From Liolophura sinensis (taxonomy: Eukaryota; Mollusca; Polyplacophora; Chitonida; Chitonidae), in assembly GCF_032854445.1 (NCBI RefSeq), contig NC_088300.1:54598984-54662983 (forward strand): a DNA stretch of 64,000 nucleotides, given 5' to 3'. Every line of letters begins with the position of its first letter. Within the stretch, counting starts at the first letter, position 1. The notes under the pieces were generated by a model, which saw only the letters and a program-made list of their open reading frames with translations, had not been told where the DNA came from and ran no database searches. Shown here piece by piece: positions 14,613 to 25,700 of this stretch. The position numbers were made by a program, and so were the translations under genes.

Positions 14613-16339
14613 GGTCATGTATGCAAATTATCTGTCCTCAGCTGTATGTTAAATTTTTGCTCAATCCAAAACACTCTTTTGATGCATAAATTCTATTCAT
14701 TAATTAATAATTGTGAAATGAATGTTAAAATCAGTGATTAAATAAATGTGTTTTAGCTTTTAACAAATTGAAGTCTGAGTCACCTCTAAATGATAGAATG
14801 TAAATTGTTAGTGTCAGAAGTTTTACGTTTATTACACATGTTTATGCTAACATTGTTTTAGCGGCTTTTGATGTTTTCATCTGGATAATTTTATTGTGAT
14901 AGATTGTTGTTTGTTGACAGTTGAATCCTGTTGTCAGTGGTCCACAACATGAGACTGAGTCGTTTATTTCCTTTGGTTTGTTTGTCTCCATCATTTGTAA
15001 TATAGTGATCTGTGACAGGATAATGATACATGCTATGTGCCTCTGAAATATGACACTAACAAGGTGTTAACTGTTTACACTGTCAGATTATGTTTAGTCT
15101 GCTGTTCCAGAGTGTTCACCTTGATTATCTTAGTGGCTGCAATAGCTAGAACTAGTGTCCATATATTGGATTGCTTTTTGCAGGGTGAAATATTTCATCC
15201 CATCTATATTTTACAAGCAGTGTGTTCTGTGTCACTCAGGTTTATTAAAGTTGTCAACTGAGAAGTATAGTGTTACTGAATATTAACACAATGAAACATT
15301 TGTTAGTGTCAAAAGATGTAGCTGCAGCCAGGCATGGTACATATTGTGAAGATAATATCATTCAATTTACCAATGTTCAGTTCTAAATTTTAATATAGCT
15401 GAGGATATTATTGATGCGTCCTCTCTCCTGTACACATGTTTTGACAACTGTCCTGAAAACTAATGCCAGGCATCAGAAACCACTTAGCTTAATAAACCTG
15501 TCCAGAACACATTGTATTACAAGTTGGAAAACATGAGGTTAGGGTGAGAAATGTCAGCTGTATGATGTGTGTCCAATTTGCTGGATTAGTTCACTGTGTG
15601 AAGAGCTACAGTGATAGGATTTCTACCCAAGCTACGCTGTGTCGTCAGCCTCTGTGTAATTGACTTTGCAACTCTTCTTTTTTTTCTCTGGTAAAAAGCC
15701 ACCATTATGAAGTTATGAAAAAGTTGTGAAAAATTAATCACAAGCTCTTTGCTCCTGTTACTTCCCTGAATTCACACATAACATTATGGGCATACAGTAT
15801 GTGTGTAATACATTTGATAGAAAGCCTAGCCGTATGCGTTAAGGATAGAGACATACATGCACAGTGATTAGAAACAGTCGAAGCAATTAGTTCTGGCATA
15901 AAGTGTAGGTAATTTACCAGGAAATTGGATTTCTAGGAGCTTTTGACAAGTTTTGAGGTGAATTGGTTTTGTGGTTTGGCTGGTTGGATAATAGTTTTGG
16001 GTACTGATTGCAGCATATGAGTGTGTCATTTGGCAGGGTGTCCTGACCATGCCCACTGAGCTGTGCTTCCCCTTACCCAGGCCAGTGATGCAGACTGGCC
16101 GAGGACAGGGGTGTATAATTGGCCCGGTCTGACCCTTGCCCCACAGTGGCCGCTGTAATAGATTTCTGGAAGTGCAGTTTGTAATGGGCTCTGGAGAAGT
16201 AGCTAGTGGTGAATAGGGGATGGTGGGGATAGAAGTTGACATGTAGAACTCGTCCTTCTGCTGGCCAATCCAATTAGCCCCATCCAAGGATAAATGGGCT
16301 TTAATTAACTGCTGCCTCCTCAAATACCTTCTTTCACGT
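14613..16339. other. LMO proximal upstream region; no gene seen
   Basis: Mostly AT-rich unique DNA. The last 450 bp (15880-16330) is more G+C-rich and includes GGCCAATCCAATTAGCCCCA and GGGCTTTAATTAACTGC, suggestive of a promoter-proximal regulatory element. A 151-codon frame on the minus strand here has no recognisable domain. Confidence 0.4.
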
Positions 16340-16755
16340 CTTCCAATGGCAGGATTAACTGGCTGAAACAGTGTTTATGAAAGCCATTGAGCGTTGGCGG
16401 GGCTTGGTTGATTGAGGCGCTGAGCGGTGCAGTGTATGCAGGAGACTAAGCAGGAGAGGGTGAGTGAGCAGCCTGCTATCTGAGTAGCAGGCTGATACAG
16501 AGGGGTTCAGCTCACACACTGGCTGCCTGAGCCGTCAGTCCTCGCCTGCCTGCCGGCCCTCACACAGCCTCGCTGCCGCGCTCTTTCTCCTCTCACCCCT
16601 TGAGGAGGAGGACACACTTTCAGTTTGGTGACAGTGGAGCTGGGACATCTTTGTACCGTGGGGTTACTGTACATGTACCTGTCCATATCTTCTCCTCACA
16701 TCTATCAATGAAGGTTACCTGATTGTGGTGATTTGACCAGCCCTAGCCTGTCAAC
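16340..16755 (+). promoter_or_regulatory. LMO1: Probable LMO promoter and 5' UTR
   Basis: This stretch is clearly richer in G+C than its surroundings, with CpG-containing and CT-rich runs (16530-16620), and ends directly at the LMO start codon. It lacks a convincing TATA box. It contains a perfect 10-bp stem-loop at 16469-16494. The transcription start cannot be fixed from sequence. The assignment rests on position and composition only. Confidence 0.45.
16469..16494 (+). other. Perfect 10-bp stem-loop in the LMO leader/promoter region
   Basis: CAGCCTGCTA at 16469-16478 and its exact reverse complement TAGCAGGCTG at 16485-16494 flank a 6-nt loop, about 260 bp before the start codon. In RNA it would form a stable hairpin; in DNA it could bind a dimeric factor. 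Its role is unknown. Confidence 0.7.
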
Positions 16756-16777
16756 ATGGTCACAACGCCTAAAGAAG
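16756..16777 (+). CDS. LMO1: LMO coding exon 1 (start codon, residues MVTTPKE plus first base of the next codon)
   Basis: The exon has an ATG in good context (TCAACATGG), seven codons and one extra base, then the donor AAG|GTAGGT. The single G joins GC at the start of exon 2 to make glycine 8. I chose this start because it is the only ATG whose frame and phase connect through a consensus donor to the LIM exons, and because a GC-rich leader-like region lies just upstream. Vertebrate LMO1/LMO3 also have a very short, variable first coding exon. Other first exons could exist; none is visible. Confidence 0.75.
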
Positions 16778-19700
16778 GTAGGTGCCAGAGCTGTCACTGT
16801 GATATGCAAGCTTTACTGTACATACACTTATCTGTGGTTCATCTAGGTTTAAGCTTTACTGTATATACACTCCAATCTAGTTCCCAAAATACCATGACTA
16901 GTTTTCCCAGTATTCTGTGGCAACAGTTAGTTTCCATTAATAGTGTCCCAGTAGTGTCTACCAGTCGATGTTAGTAAGGTTGTTTATGGTCAGCCTAGTC
17001 TGTGGATGTAAAGGACACCTGAGATGCTGCCAGCAGGGTTGATTAATTCATTTCACTGGTGGGCTGGAGATGCCCATGTGTCAGCAGGCTTCCACAAGGA
17101 TACATGTTAGCGGGGAATTTAAGTGGCTTTTGACCACACATTTCAGTCAGCCTTTTATTTGTCAACACCTACATGCACATGTTAAGGCAAATATTTGGGA
17201 TGTAGCTGTGGCTGTGTCACTCTGAATAAATGGTCTCTATTGTTTGACTGGTATTGTAGATCAGCCTGATGAACCCAAACCCCCTTCCTTCTCCCCTCCA
17301 GTGAAACATTATCATCTTTGTCAGTCTGCTAGAATGATTTCTTCACAACTCATTTGGCAAACCCTATTCAGCCTTTCAAGCTAGATGGAAGTTTTCAGAT
17401 TTTTGTGCTGCCACAATATGGCTGAAATATTGCTGATGTGGCATTAAGCCATAATTGTTCATCCAGCTTTGTGTGTGAGGTTAAGTTTCACTGGACAATA
17501 TTGAAGTTAACCACAAATGTCAGTGTTTACATGCCTTGATCATAAGCTGAGTGATAGCTTACATGCAGTGAAGTTCACTCAGACCTTACTTTTACCAGTA
17601 TTAGCTGGCTAACAGGCTGACTTTGACTTGTAAGTTCTTCATGCCAGGCCAGCGTGTGAATTACTACTGGCCATGAACAGCTAAAACCCGCTGTTTGTTG
17701 CTCTTTCAAAATTCTAGTTATGCCCGGTAAATGTGCCGTCCCATTGTACTGAGAATCATGCAGAGTTTAATCATGGGTGAAGACTTTCTATTGCGATGAG
17801 CATTTCCCCAATGGTGTCGGGTTTGCCCTGTAATAAAGGAGTGACATTGAATTAATAGCCTAGTGCTGGTGTATCATTAATGTGTGTTGGGTGGCTTGGG
17901 TGAGAGGGAAGGAGAGAGAGAGAGAGAGAGAGAGAAATGATGAGAATACACAGGCACGGTTTGTAAGAGTGTGGATTAACCAGCACTGCTAGTTCGTCCT
18001 CACCCAACACAAGGCCCTGTGCCAATCTCTCTCTCAAAGCTTATTTCACAGTCTGATATAACAGAGTGACTAGGACTGGCAGGCCCAGCAGATGGTTTTT
18101 CTTCTGTTTACTCTAGTGAGTCCCCACTCTTATTACTCTGAACTTGTAAGGAATTTCATTTCCTTCCCCCTTTAATTGGATGGAGTATAATTATTAATTT
18201 AGTGCACTGGGAAGGGTTTGATTGAAGTATAAGCTGGGATTGTGTGGGGATTATTGCTTGGCAAATCCATCTGCTGGAGAAAGGGTCAATTTTTCATTAT
18301 TAAGCCTGCGAACAGCCTTAGAAGAAGACTTTGAAATTAGTTTCCCTATTTCTATAATCTTCTGTGGGGCTGACCTTAATTGAAATTGCATCATGTAATG
18401 TATATCCATTATTTTGTATTGATCGGCTGGCCAGTAATTATTCCTCTTGAACAGGGGATGGAAAACATCCAATTAATGAAAGAGTATTAGCTTTCGTACT
18501 TAATAGTTTATTAAAAAACACAGCAAATTAATAATTAATTTCTGTTTGTTGCTGGCAACTCCGTAATTGAAGCGTTATTGTGAGATTAGTTTTTTTATTG
18601 TGCTCCCCTGGAATTGGTTGTTCAGGGTTGTAGTCTGGGTATTGGTGTGGAATGAGGGTGTAGTGGATCAGCCTGCGGCCATCTAGACCCCAGGCAAATC
18701 AGTACTGTACTGGAGAGAACCTATGATCTCATCATACGAGTCTAGTGAATGCTGTTTTGTGCTTCATAGTCGTGTTGACAGCCCTGAAATCACCTGGATC
18801 CCAGCCTATGCACAGCACTAGTGTCTTGAAGTTGCTTTTAACCACATGCATAATTGATGCTGTGATTGTGTGTCTGGCTGTGTTTTAGTGGGATCTCTGT
18901 GCAATCAGTGTTGTCTGTTCTCCTAATTGTGATCATCAGACATTAGCAGCCATACTACTAGGAAGATCACTGGCACCAAGAACAAATCATGAAGCAGATT
19001 CACACATTATTTGTAGAAGTGGCTGGAAGCATGGATTTTTCCCAAGTAAATGAAAACCTGGTGATTTAGAAACTCATTAGTTCCACAAGTGGATAAACTT
19101 GTAATCCAAACCTCTCCACTAATGGCCCATTATTGACTGCTGTGAAGAGATGATGATTACTAAGTGGTTGGAGAGGACTCTGAGGCAAGGGAGACAACAC
19201 TTGTTTGGAGAAGGCCTTTTGCCTCTTGAAGTGATAAAAATCATAGTTGGGGTACAACATCTACAGGTAGTCTGATGGATGATTCAACAAACAAGAGGCC
19301 TGGCTGCTGATGTTTCCCCTGACTCCAGCCTAACCGTAATGCATTCATGTGCCCGGCTTTTCTTGAGTGTGCAGTGTAAGAGGGAAGGCTGTAAAACATG
19401 GCCTAAGCTAACCAGCTCTGATTACTGCGGGTGTCTTACTGTTTTGTCTAACACTCTAATCACTCAATCAGAAGTGGGCTTCAGAGCAGGATCTGCCATG
19501 CTGGAGGTTGTAGGGCTTATCCACTGGCAGGAACTGCGGCTGTAGGACTTCTTGGTAATGGGCAGGAAAAAAGAGTGAATGTGTGTGTGTGGGGGGGGGG
19601 GGGGGAGGGGATTGGGAGGGGATTGGACAGGATCTCCTGGAATTAGCCAGCCATACATTTCCATGTTTTTGTAATTGTTAACAGGATTTCAGTCTTGCCC

Positions 19701-22700
19701 TATCAATTACAGACTTCAAAAGTCACTAACCAAGACTGAAGAAAGACAACTTACACCACGATAGAATCTAAGCAAACAAGAGTACAGATGTGAGGAATAA
19801 CTGACATTTGTCTTAGTGTGTTTGATGGCAGTAGTGTTGATCAGATAGCAGGATAGTGTGTAGCTGGGATCCTGCAGAAGGCTGCTGGCTGTAGCACCTC
19901 AAAACAGACAGGCAGTATGTACAACCAGCCCTGAAACAATAGCCTTCGGGGACAGGCATGTCATTAAAAACCTGTTAAAACACTTACTGTGAACAGATTG
20001 GCCATTTGTCCTTGTCATGTGGTGGACTTAACAAAGCCGGTCACTTACTGGTTATCCCCCAGTGTGAATCAGAGGTGGCTAAGGAGCAAGCAGCCAGCTA
20101 ACTCATTCTGTCATGTTTGTTTGTAGTGTGTATGACTGAAGCCTTTTGTAATGTCATGTATGGAATGTTTAAATTAGCATCCCATCTTAGTATTCACCTT
20201 AAGCTATTGCAAGTGAATTTGTTAGTAACAGTTTGTAAGGACGAGTACATTATATTCTTTATAACTGTGGAATGTGGCCAGCCAGCGATGTCTTCCAAAT
20301 ATGGCTAGCTTATTATATCTATCAAATATTGCTAGCCCATTATACCTACCAAATATGATGTACCTGTGATATCTGTCAAATATGATGAGCCTGTTCCAAA
20401 TATGATCATCTTACAGTTTACCAAATATAGTGAGCATATGATATCTGCCAAATATGATCATTCTAAGCTTTTACCATGTATGGGGAGCCTATGATTTTAT
20501 CACCTTTGGTCAGCACATAACATAATACAGTGTAGAACCATTGAAGTTGGTTATATAGCGTACACAGGTAATCTTGTGACTAAAGTGACTCGATTACTTT
20601 TGGTGAATAAAATGTTTCCTGTGTTAAATAGAGTGGCCCAGTTGTCCAGACTATGGGATGGATGTAATGTGGTTACTTTCATCACCACTGAAAATGGAGC
20701 AGGTGTATTACCTAATGTAAATGTGGTGATCAAATGATTTGCTGTGGTCACCGTGTGATGTAGTGGTGTATATGATACCTTGTGATTATAGTTACCCCGA
20801 TGAACTTGGTCATACATGCAATTTACGGTATGAGTGATTTACAGTATAATCACATGAATTTTGCTCCTCACAGCACAGACTGACTTTTGGTTTGTTTCCT
20901 CTCCTAGTTTGATGGCCAGGCTGACAGGAAGTGAAGGCTGATAGAGTTCAAGCACTTGTCTTCCCCTGTAGGTCAGATAGACAGTGTGTTCATGGGATGA
21001 TAATTGACCATCTGGAGTAGTACTCCAATTATGCCTACACTGACCTGTGTCCTCAGGCCCTCCCCCCTCCCCTTTACCCCTGGGTGGCTGCTGTGTGTTT
21101 ACTGGGGGGCAGGACTAGAGCACATGTCAGTGTTGTTTATGGCTGCACCCTCTGGGCTCCTCTAACTGTCTGGAGAAGTTATCAAAATAAGGAGGTGCTG
21201 ATTTGTGTCCTATAGCAGTTCATCCTCTAGGGGTTATTGACCCCCCACAAAATCATTTACACCTCATTTAACTGCCTGTCTGTGTCTGAGCCTTCCCACC
21301 CAACCCTTGGTCCTCAGAGACTCTGAAGCTGGTACATCATAGGAAGACTAAAATTAAACTTGACACAGCATACCAATAAAAGAATTCACACTCCTCCAAT
21401 AACCTTGTGGAATTTGAGTGCTGTGAATGAAGTGGACATATCCTTCATTGAACAAAATCTAAGTAACTGTAATCTAAGTAAAATAACTGAAAACAAAGTT
21501 TTTGCTTAACACACATGATTCTCAACTTGCATGTCAGTATTTATAAAAAGAAATTGTGTCCATGCAGAGAAATAATTTTACATATACCCCTCCAAATAGC
21601 TCTTAGATATGCTTCAAAAATTCAAATCACATAAGGACATTTTTGGCGTTAGGCAGATTTAACATAGTGCAAATTTTGCTTATCTCTGAGAAATTTTTGG
21701 CTAACTGTCTATTATTGCAGGTAAAATTATGTAAGACCACATTACAGTGATGAACCTGGATATGGTGGTGAGTATAGCCGGGCCATGAAGTGTGTGTGTG
21801 TTGGAGAAGGGGTGAAAGTTGAGGCTAGTGTAACAGCCCTGACAGCTCTGATAGATCACACTCATTTCCCCCTCAGTAATTGTACCGGAGCCTGTACTCC
21901 AGAGAGGACGCCCTGCCAACATCCACATACATGCACATCCACTCACGTAATTACAGATTTACCTTCCTTAGGAACCCGCTAGTTAGATGCTGGAGGATCT
22001 TCAACTCTTCTCCTTTGTCTCTCTTTTTTTTTTCTTTTCTTTTCTTCTTCTTCTTCTCCTTCTTCTTTTTTTTTTGGCCACCTATCTTTTGGGAACAAGT
22101 TGACATTCCCCCTGAGAAGTTGACAAGGTTTGTACACAGTGGTAGTTTTTGTTGAGGAACCTGTCTTGTTGAGGAAAAGTTGTGCCACATCAATTTACAT
22201 GTAGCATTGCTTATGTCAGTGATACTAATTGAATATGATGACTATCAGGTGCAGTTCATTGTGAGTTCAAGTCCAGCTCATGCTAGCTCATGTGTTAAAG
22301 TTTATGTGTTAAAGCCTTTCCGCAACCTGTGGATGGTCATGGCTTTGCCCTCAGGTTTTTCCTACCAACACAATTACAAATTTGTAATGAGCAGTTTTGT
22401 AAAATTTTTCTATGCATTTTATAGGACTAACAAACAAGCATACCCTAAAAGTCACATGTTGGCAAAATTACCAAAATGTGACCTTTTTACTTTTGCCAAA
22501 TAGTCATATGGAAGACAATCATGTGTTAAAATTTCTCAGGCCAAAATGTTGTACGCTGATATGTCATTTGCGAAATGTTTGGATTTCTGCAAAGATGGGA
22601 TTGTGCCTATAAAGTGGTTGTATTCCAAAGAACAGACATATTTATGATTAATGCTCTAATCTTGAACATCTACATGTATTGAAAGCTTTACACAGATCCA

Positions 22701-25700
22701 TCAAGCAAAGTGGCTTTGTCAATGTTGGATTTCTTTTTTCACCAATCATCTCCTCTTGACAGTGATTGCCTCTTCAGTTAAGCACCTTAGGTGGTCATTA
22801 CCTTGATTGTTGATTGGCTTGTTAATTCCATTTGAATGATTGGTGCTAACAACAGCTCATTAGGACATGTGTAATTCACTTAAACATGTATAGGTCTAAT
22901 TAAGTCACATAATTAAGCTCAGTGTGGATAGGGTTAACCGAACAAATTATGAGAAATGTGATTTATGATCAACTCTTTGGTATTCCAGTATGAGAAGTGC
23001 AACAAACACGAGTAGGCATTTTTATATGCATGCTATATTTTTGTGTAGGCTCTGCGCACTGCCTTATTAATACTTCAGCCACTTGCTTTTGTAAAACTGT
23101 CCCTGTTGAATCATGTTACGTAAAAGTTTATTAAAGATCTGACCCATTGGGGGTTTTCTTTCATTTTTAATGTTAAATAACAGTCCCTGTATCTGAAAAA
23201 CAGAAAACTCAAGAAATATAAGGGATCTCTCTGTAAATATATCAAGAAAATTGTTTATGTAGTTTAGTATTTTGTTTATGTGTTTCATAGATTAGCAGAG
23301 AAATATTTTTGAAGATTTCTGGCTTAAAGTAAGTGTTGGGGAACATGTTTCAGCTGGTTTATATGTGTAAGATACTTGTGTTAGGTGTTAATGACACGGA
23401 CAGTCTTGGCTGTTCTGTACAGTTCATGATCTCTGCCATTGTGATAAGACTGCCTTGGCTGGCTGAATTTGCTCTGATTATTACAGTCTCAGAATTAATG
23501 GAGGGATATGGAATTGATGGAGGGAGCAGGTCTGATTATGCCTCCAATCAGATAGCCATTGTAATATACTTACCTTCCCCAGGCGTTGACCGTTAACCCT
23601 GATCGGGTGGCTTGTCCTGTGCAAGTAAGCCACTAATGACTGTGTGTTACATGTGGCCTGTTGTTATGCTCAGATTAGGGTGTTACTGGTGCAAATTGGC
23701 AGATTAAGGGGCTACAGTAATCACATGTCAATGTACACTATAAAATTGCCAGCATTATGTTGTTAAGACCTCTTAGACTACATAAATAGCTGGATATCTG
23801 CCATGCCTCAGTAAATGAGTCTGAAGAGCTTTGCAGAAAGGTTGGAAAAATTGACTGCTCTCGCTAAATGCCCAATTACCAGGTTTTGGTGAGCTTTTAA
23901 CCAGCAGTCCAAACTTCTCTACCCTTTTTGAATGTTGGATTTGTAACTAAATGTCAATACAGTGATGATGGAGTCCACGGAACCAAGTGAGTTGAAATAC
24001 TACAGGTTTTCAGGATTTGGATTTACATTGACTTTATGTTGGGGAATAATTTGAACATGTGTAATCTTGAGGGCTTCCTATGTCGAACATGCTCCAAGGA
24101 TGTTGCAAGCTCATATCCAGCTCCAGCTAATCAAGCTGCAGCTTTAAATCAGAAGGTTTGTCAGATATCTGGCCAAGGATCATGGTTACGTGTATCTCTG
24201 GACTCTCTTCTTTCCTCAGTCTATAAACTTGCCCTTAGTCCTTAAAAAACCCTTAGGAAGGCATTAACGCCACAGAATAGCAATTAATAAATAACTAGAA
24301 TGGTTTTTAGTTTTAATCTTAACTGTATTGAAAAGGAGGTGTCCCTTTTTTATCCATTGTTTGAATGAGTTGCTTACAGTTATGGTATGCCACAGCAATT
24401 GAAGTTGTTTTTTGGGCTGAATAAATCTCTGTTTTTTTCAGTGTCAGAAGACTGTATAAAAATGAAAATAGAACTTAAAAATCATCTTATTTGTGGGAAA
24501 CATGAGCTTTCTCAGCAATTTTTCCTGTTGAAGACATATTACAGGATTGGAAACCCTTGAAAAACTAGTAAATCATAATAAACATCAAAATTGGACCAAA
24601 TAAAAAGGGAAATTGTATATTTTTATCCCATTTTGATATATTTTTGTGTCGACTTTGCCAGTAAAACACATAATAAAGTAGGCATTGACTTATATGGGTA
24701 AGGACTCGAAATGCTGTGTTCTTTGCTACTTTGTTATACTCCCACTGAGCTATTAATCCTTCACAGCGGTTGAAGCTGAGTGACATTTGTCATAGTAGTG
24801 TAACTGTTGTGATATAGATTGTAAAGGTCAGCCATGGAAATTTGACCAATTACTGACACACGTGTGCAGCGTGTGTATGTAAGCTAAACAGCCAGATTAG
24901 TAAAGTAAATATCTCTGTATCATGTGCTGAGATCTATGTGACATTAGCTTAAAGACTGCTAAATATCCCAGTATTGTTCGAATGTCAATGGCCAACTGGC
25001 TATGTACAATATACATGCTGATGAGTGTTATCAGTATTCTGTAGAAGTACATGTTACAGCCTTGTGGTACTCTTGGACAGTTACACTCAGGTTGGAGACT
25101 TCATAAGGTTTTATTTGTTGTTCTAAATTGGCAGGTATGTGCTTCTTGGTGTCCTAATGGATAGTTAACTGTGGGCATTTTGTACTAAAACGTCACTATG
25201 AATATGTATCATGTATTTGTTTTGTGTGAGTCACAGAGCATGTACCTGATAGCATATGTTACTGACAGGATGATGTACTGGTGAGCAACCTTCAAAAAGG
25301 TGAGGTAGCCTTAATTGTATTTTCAGATCGGACCTGTTTGTTCTTGGTTTATTGTTTATGAAAGCTCTACAGTTGTGGTTTTGTGGTGTACAACTCAGAC
25401 ATAAGAAGTAATGTTTGGTTGTTTTATTTCCTCGCCAGGCCCCATGCAGATCCAGACAGAGGAGGTGAACAGTATGGCCAAGCAGCAGGAGTGTGCCGGC
25501 TGTAAGAAGAAGATTTCTGAACGCTACCTTCTCAAGGCTCTTGACCAGTATTGGCATGAGGATTGCCTGAAATGTTCCTGCTGTGATTGTCGCCTCGGGG
25601 AGGTCGGCTCGACGCTTTTTACCAAGGCTAATCTCTTACTCTGCAGAAGAGACTATCTCAGGTAGCTCAGCCACATTAACACTTTGACATACTTAACTCT

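Noticed and set aside
21951-22193. Lys/Glu-rich minus-strand frame
   Set aside because: It is the complement of a polypyrimidine microsatellite.
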